From: Actinomycetota bacterium
GTDB taxonomy: Bacteria; Actinomycetota; Actinomycetes; Nanopelagicales; Nanopelagicaceae
NCBI GenBank assembly: GCA_026392775.1
Contig: JAPLBK010000003.1
Coordinates: 1-8,851 of the forward strand
DNA: 8,851 nt
Direction of reading: 5' to 3'
Shown: positions 7,542 to 8,851 of the stretch, one piece after another
Layout: every line of letters begins with the position of its first letter
Position numbering within the stretch: position 1 is the first letter of the stretch
Notes under the pieces: model-generated
What the model was told of the DNA's origin: nothing
Database searches by the model: none
What the model saw: the letters and a program-made list of their open reading frames with translations, nothing else
Position numbers and translations under genes: made by a program

Positions 7542-8173
7542 TGCGTCTTGTCCTGGTAGGTCCACCAGGTGCTGGAAAGGGAACACAAGCTCAATTCCTT
7601 GCAGCGCATTATTCAATTCCACATATTTCTACTGGTGATATTTTCCGTGCCAATTTAAGGGCAGGAACTCCTCTTGGTGTTCAAGCTCAGAGCTTTATGG
7701 ATCGTGGTGAGTTAGTTGCAGACTCTGTGACTAATGAAATGGTCAAAGATCGTTTAACTCACGATGATGTTGCTAAAGGGTTTTTACTTGATGGTTTTCC
7801 ACGTAACGTTGCACAAGCAGAAGTTTTGCGGGCAATCTTGGCTGAGAAGAAGACACCTCTACACGCCGTCCTAGAGTTTTCACTGGCCAACGAAGAAATC
7901 ATTTCTCGTCTTTCAGCACGTCGCACCTGCAAGGATTGTTTCCAGCCATCAGTTGGGGTCGATAAGTGTCCATCATGTGGCGGAGATGTTTACCAGCGCG
8001 AGGATGACAAGGCTGAAGTAATTGCTCGCCGCCTTGAGGTTTACCAGGAACAAACCGCACCAATCATCTCTTTCTATCGCAATGAGGGCCTACTTATTAC
8101 TGTTGGCGCACTCGGAAGCGTTGAAGACATAACAGCACATGCAATTTCGGCGCTAAGCCGCGTTTCAGAATAA
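7541..8173 (+). CDS. adk: Adenylate kinase, long form with four-cysteine lid
   Basis: The product has 210 residues. It interconverts ATP + AMP and 2 ADP in the cytosol. The P-loop GPPGAGKGTQ is at residues 7-16. The AMP-binding region includes STGDIFRANLRAGTPLG (30-46) and FLLDGFPRN (81-89). The lid lies at about 121-156 with cysteines at 130, 133, 143 and 146 (TCKDC then KCPSCGG), followed by YQREDD and the catalytic Arg region IARRLEVY. Four cysteines indicate a structural metal, probably zinc, as in Bacillus-type enzymes, but the gap between the two pairs is nine residues where I recall about 16 in the classical form. It overlaps secY by one base, a common linkage, and map follows after ten bases. 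Confidence 0.97.
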   Translation: MRLVLVGPPGAGKGTQAQFLAAHYSIPHISTGDIFRANLRAGTPLGVQAQSFMDRGELVADSVTNEMVKDRLTHDDVAKGFLLDGFPRNVAQAEVLRAILAEKKTPLHAVLEFSLANEEIISRLSARRTCKDCFQPSVGVDKCPSCGGDVYQREDDKAEVIARRLEVYQEQTAPIISFYRNEGLLITVGALGSVEDITAHAISALSRVSE

Positions 8174-8183
8174 GCTAGTAATC

Positions 8184-8851
8184 ATGGCAATTCAGATCAA
8201 AAATATTGAACAATTAATACTGATGCGCCGTGCTGGATTACTCGTTGGACAAACTCTTGAACTTCTACGTGAATCAATTAAGCCAGGCATGACAACAGAT
8301 GCGCTAGATGCAATTGCAGCAGCAAATATTAAGCGCGGTGGCGCAACTTCAAACTTTAAGGGCTATCACGGTTTCCCAGCCACAATCTGTGTTTCAGTCA
8401 ATGATGAGATTGTTCATGGAATTCCAGGGCCACGCATCATCAATGATGGCGATGTAGTTTCAATTGATTGCGGGGCAATTATTGAAGGCTGGCATGGCGA
8501 TGCAGCTATTTCAATTGGTGTTGGGTCAGTTAACCCAGAAGATCAAAAACTGATGGATGTCTGTGAAGAATCAATGTGGCGGGGGATAGCTGCAGGAAAA
8601 CACGGTGCCAAACTTTCTGATATTGGTCATGCAATTGAGCAATATGTTAATTCACAAGGTAAATATGGAATCTTGCAGGAATATGGTGGACATGGAATTG
8701 GTACTGAGATGCACCAAGAACCACATGTGTTAAATTTTGGCCGCGGCGGACAAGGCCCAGAGATTGTTTCTGGGTTGGCTCTTGCAATCGAACCAATGAT
8801 TACTCGTGGATCAGCTCGCACTAAGGTTTTAGAAGATGATTGGACAGTTGT
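8184..8851 (+). CDS. map: Type I methionine aminopeptidase, N-terminal part (3' truncated by window edge)
   Basis: From the ATG at 8184 the frame stays open for 222 codons to the window end, with about 30-40 codons expected beyond it. The enzyme removes the initiator methionine from nascent proteins after deformylation. The pita-bread fold motifs are present: YHGFPATICVSVNDEIVHGIP, with His62 and the active-site His78; metal ligands Asp95 (SIDCGA) and Asp106 (WHGDAA); His170 in GGHGIG; His177 in MHQEPH; and Glu203 in AIEPM. The fifth metal ligand, a Glu near residue 234, lies outside the window. There is no N-terminal SH3-like extension. No clear Shine-Dalgarno sequence precedes the ATG; close coupling to adk, ten bases upstream, may compensate. 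Confidence 0.97.
   Translation, partial: MAIQIKNIEQLILMRRAGLLVGQTLELLRESIKPGMTTDALDAIAAANIKRGGATSNFKGYHGFPATICVSVNDEIVHGIPGPRIINDGDVVSIDCGAIIEGWHGDAAISIGVGSVNPEDQKLMDVCEESMWRGIAAGKHGAKLSDIGHAIEQYVNSQGKYGILQEYGGHGIGTEMHQEPHVLNFGRGGQGPEIVSGLALAIEPMITRGSARTKVLEDDWTV

Noticed and set aside
7223..7609. Minus-strand open frame of 128 residues across the secY-adk junction
   Set aside because: It lies opposite two clear genes and shows no family motif.
1..8851. A novel defence, mobile or biosynthetic system in the window
   Set aside because: Every substantial open region is accounted for by conserved ribosomal, secretion or housekeeping genes, and no gap is large enough to hide another gene.

Overview
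This window is one uninterrupted, all-plus-strand stretch of a bacterial S10/spc ribosomal protein cluster. The order is rpsS (3' end only) - rplV - rpsC - rplP - rpmC - rpsQ - rplN - rplX - rplE - rpsN - rpsH - rplF - rplR - rpsE - rpmD - rplO - secY - adk - map (5' part only). It contains no tRNA, rRNA, mobile element, CRISPR array or phage-like gene. Both window edges cut through genes.

The source is most likely an actinobacterium. The S3 protein has a long Arg/Pro/Ala-rich C-terminal tail, S5 has a charged N-terminal extension, S14 is the short zinc type, and the SecY N-terminus and the secY-adk-map order match that phylum. The base composition is moderate rather than GC-rich, codons often end in T or A, and packing is very tight (eight of 18 gene junctions are the one-base overlap TAATG). 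This fits small-genome aquatic actinobacteria (acI / Nanopelagicales type). That placement is inference from recall, not a computed phylogeny.

Layout: 1-1754 is the end of the S10-type block (S19, L22, S3, L16). 1755-3686 carries L29, S17, L14, L24, L5 and S14. 3687-3760 is the largest gap. 3761-4025 is a damaged rpsH. 4033-6200 carries L6, L18, S5, L30 and L15. After a 45-base gap come SecY, adenylate kinase and methionine aminopeptidase. Together these genes supply 30S and 50S subunit proteins, the membrane channel for nascent chains, adenylate balance, and removal of the initiator methionine.

The one clear anomaly is rpsH (S8). Its first 16 codons and last 71 codons are both highly recognisable, but about 135-145 bases between them are missing and the two halves lie in different frames, with a stop at 3812. 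S8 is normally essential and single-copy, so a local assembly or sequencing artefact is the simplest explanation; a real deletion with an intact copy elsewhere is the alternative. I see no previously undescribed biological system here. The remaining findings are modest: an 8-base tandem duplication at the rpsH ribosome binding site, a shortened four-cysteine lid in adenylate kinase, and a possible regulatory break before secY.
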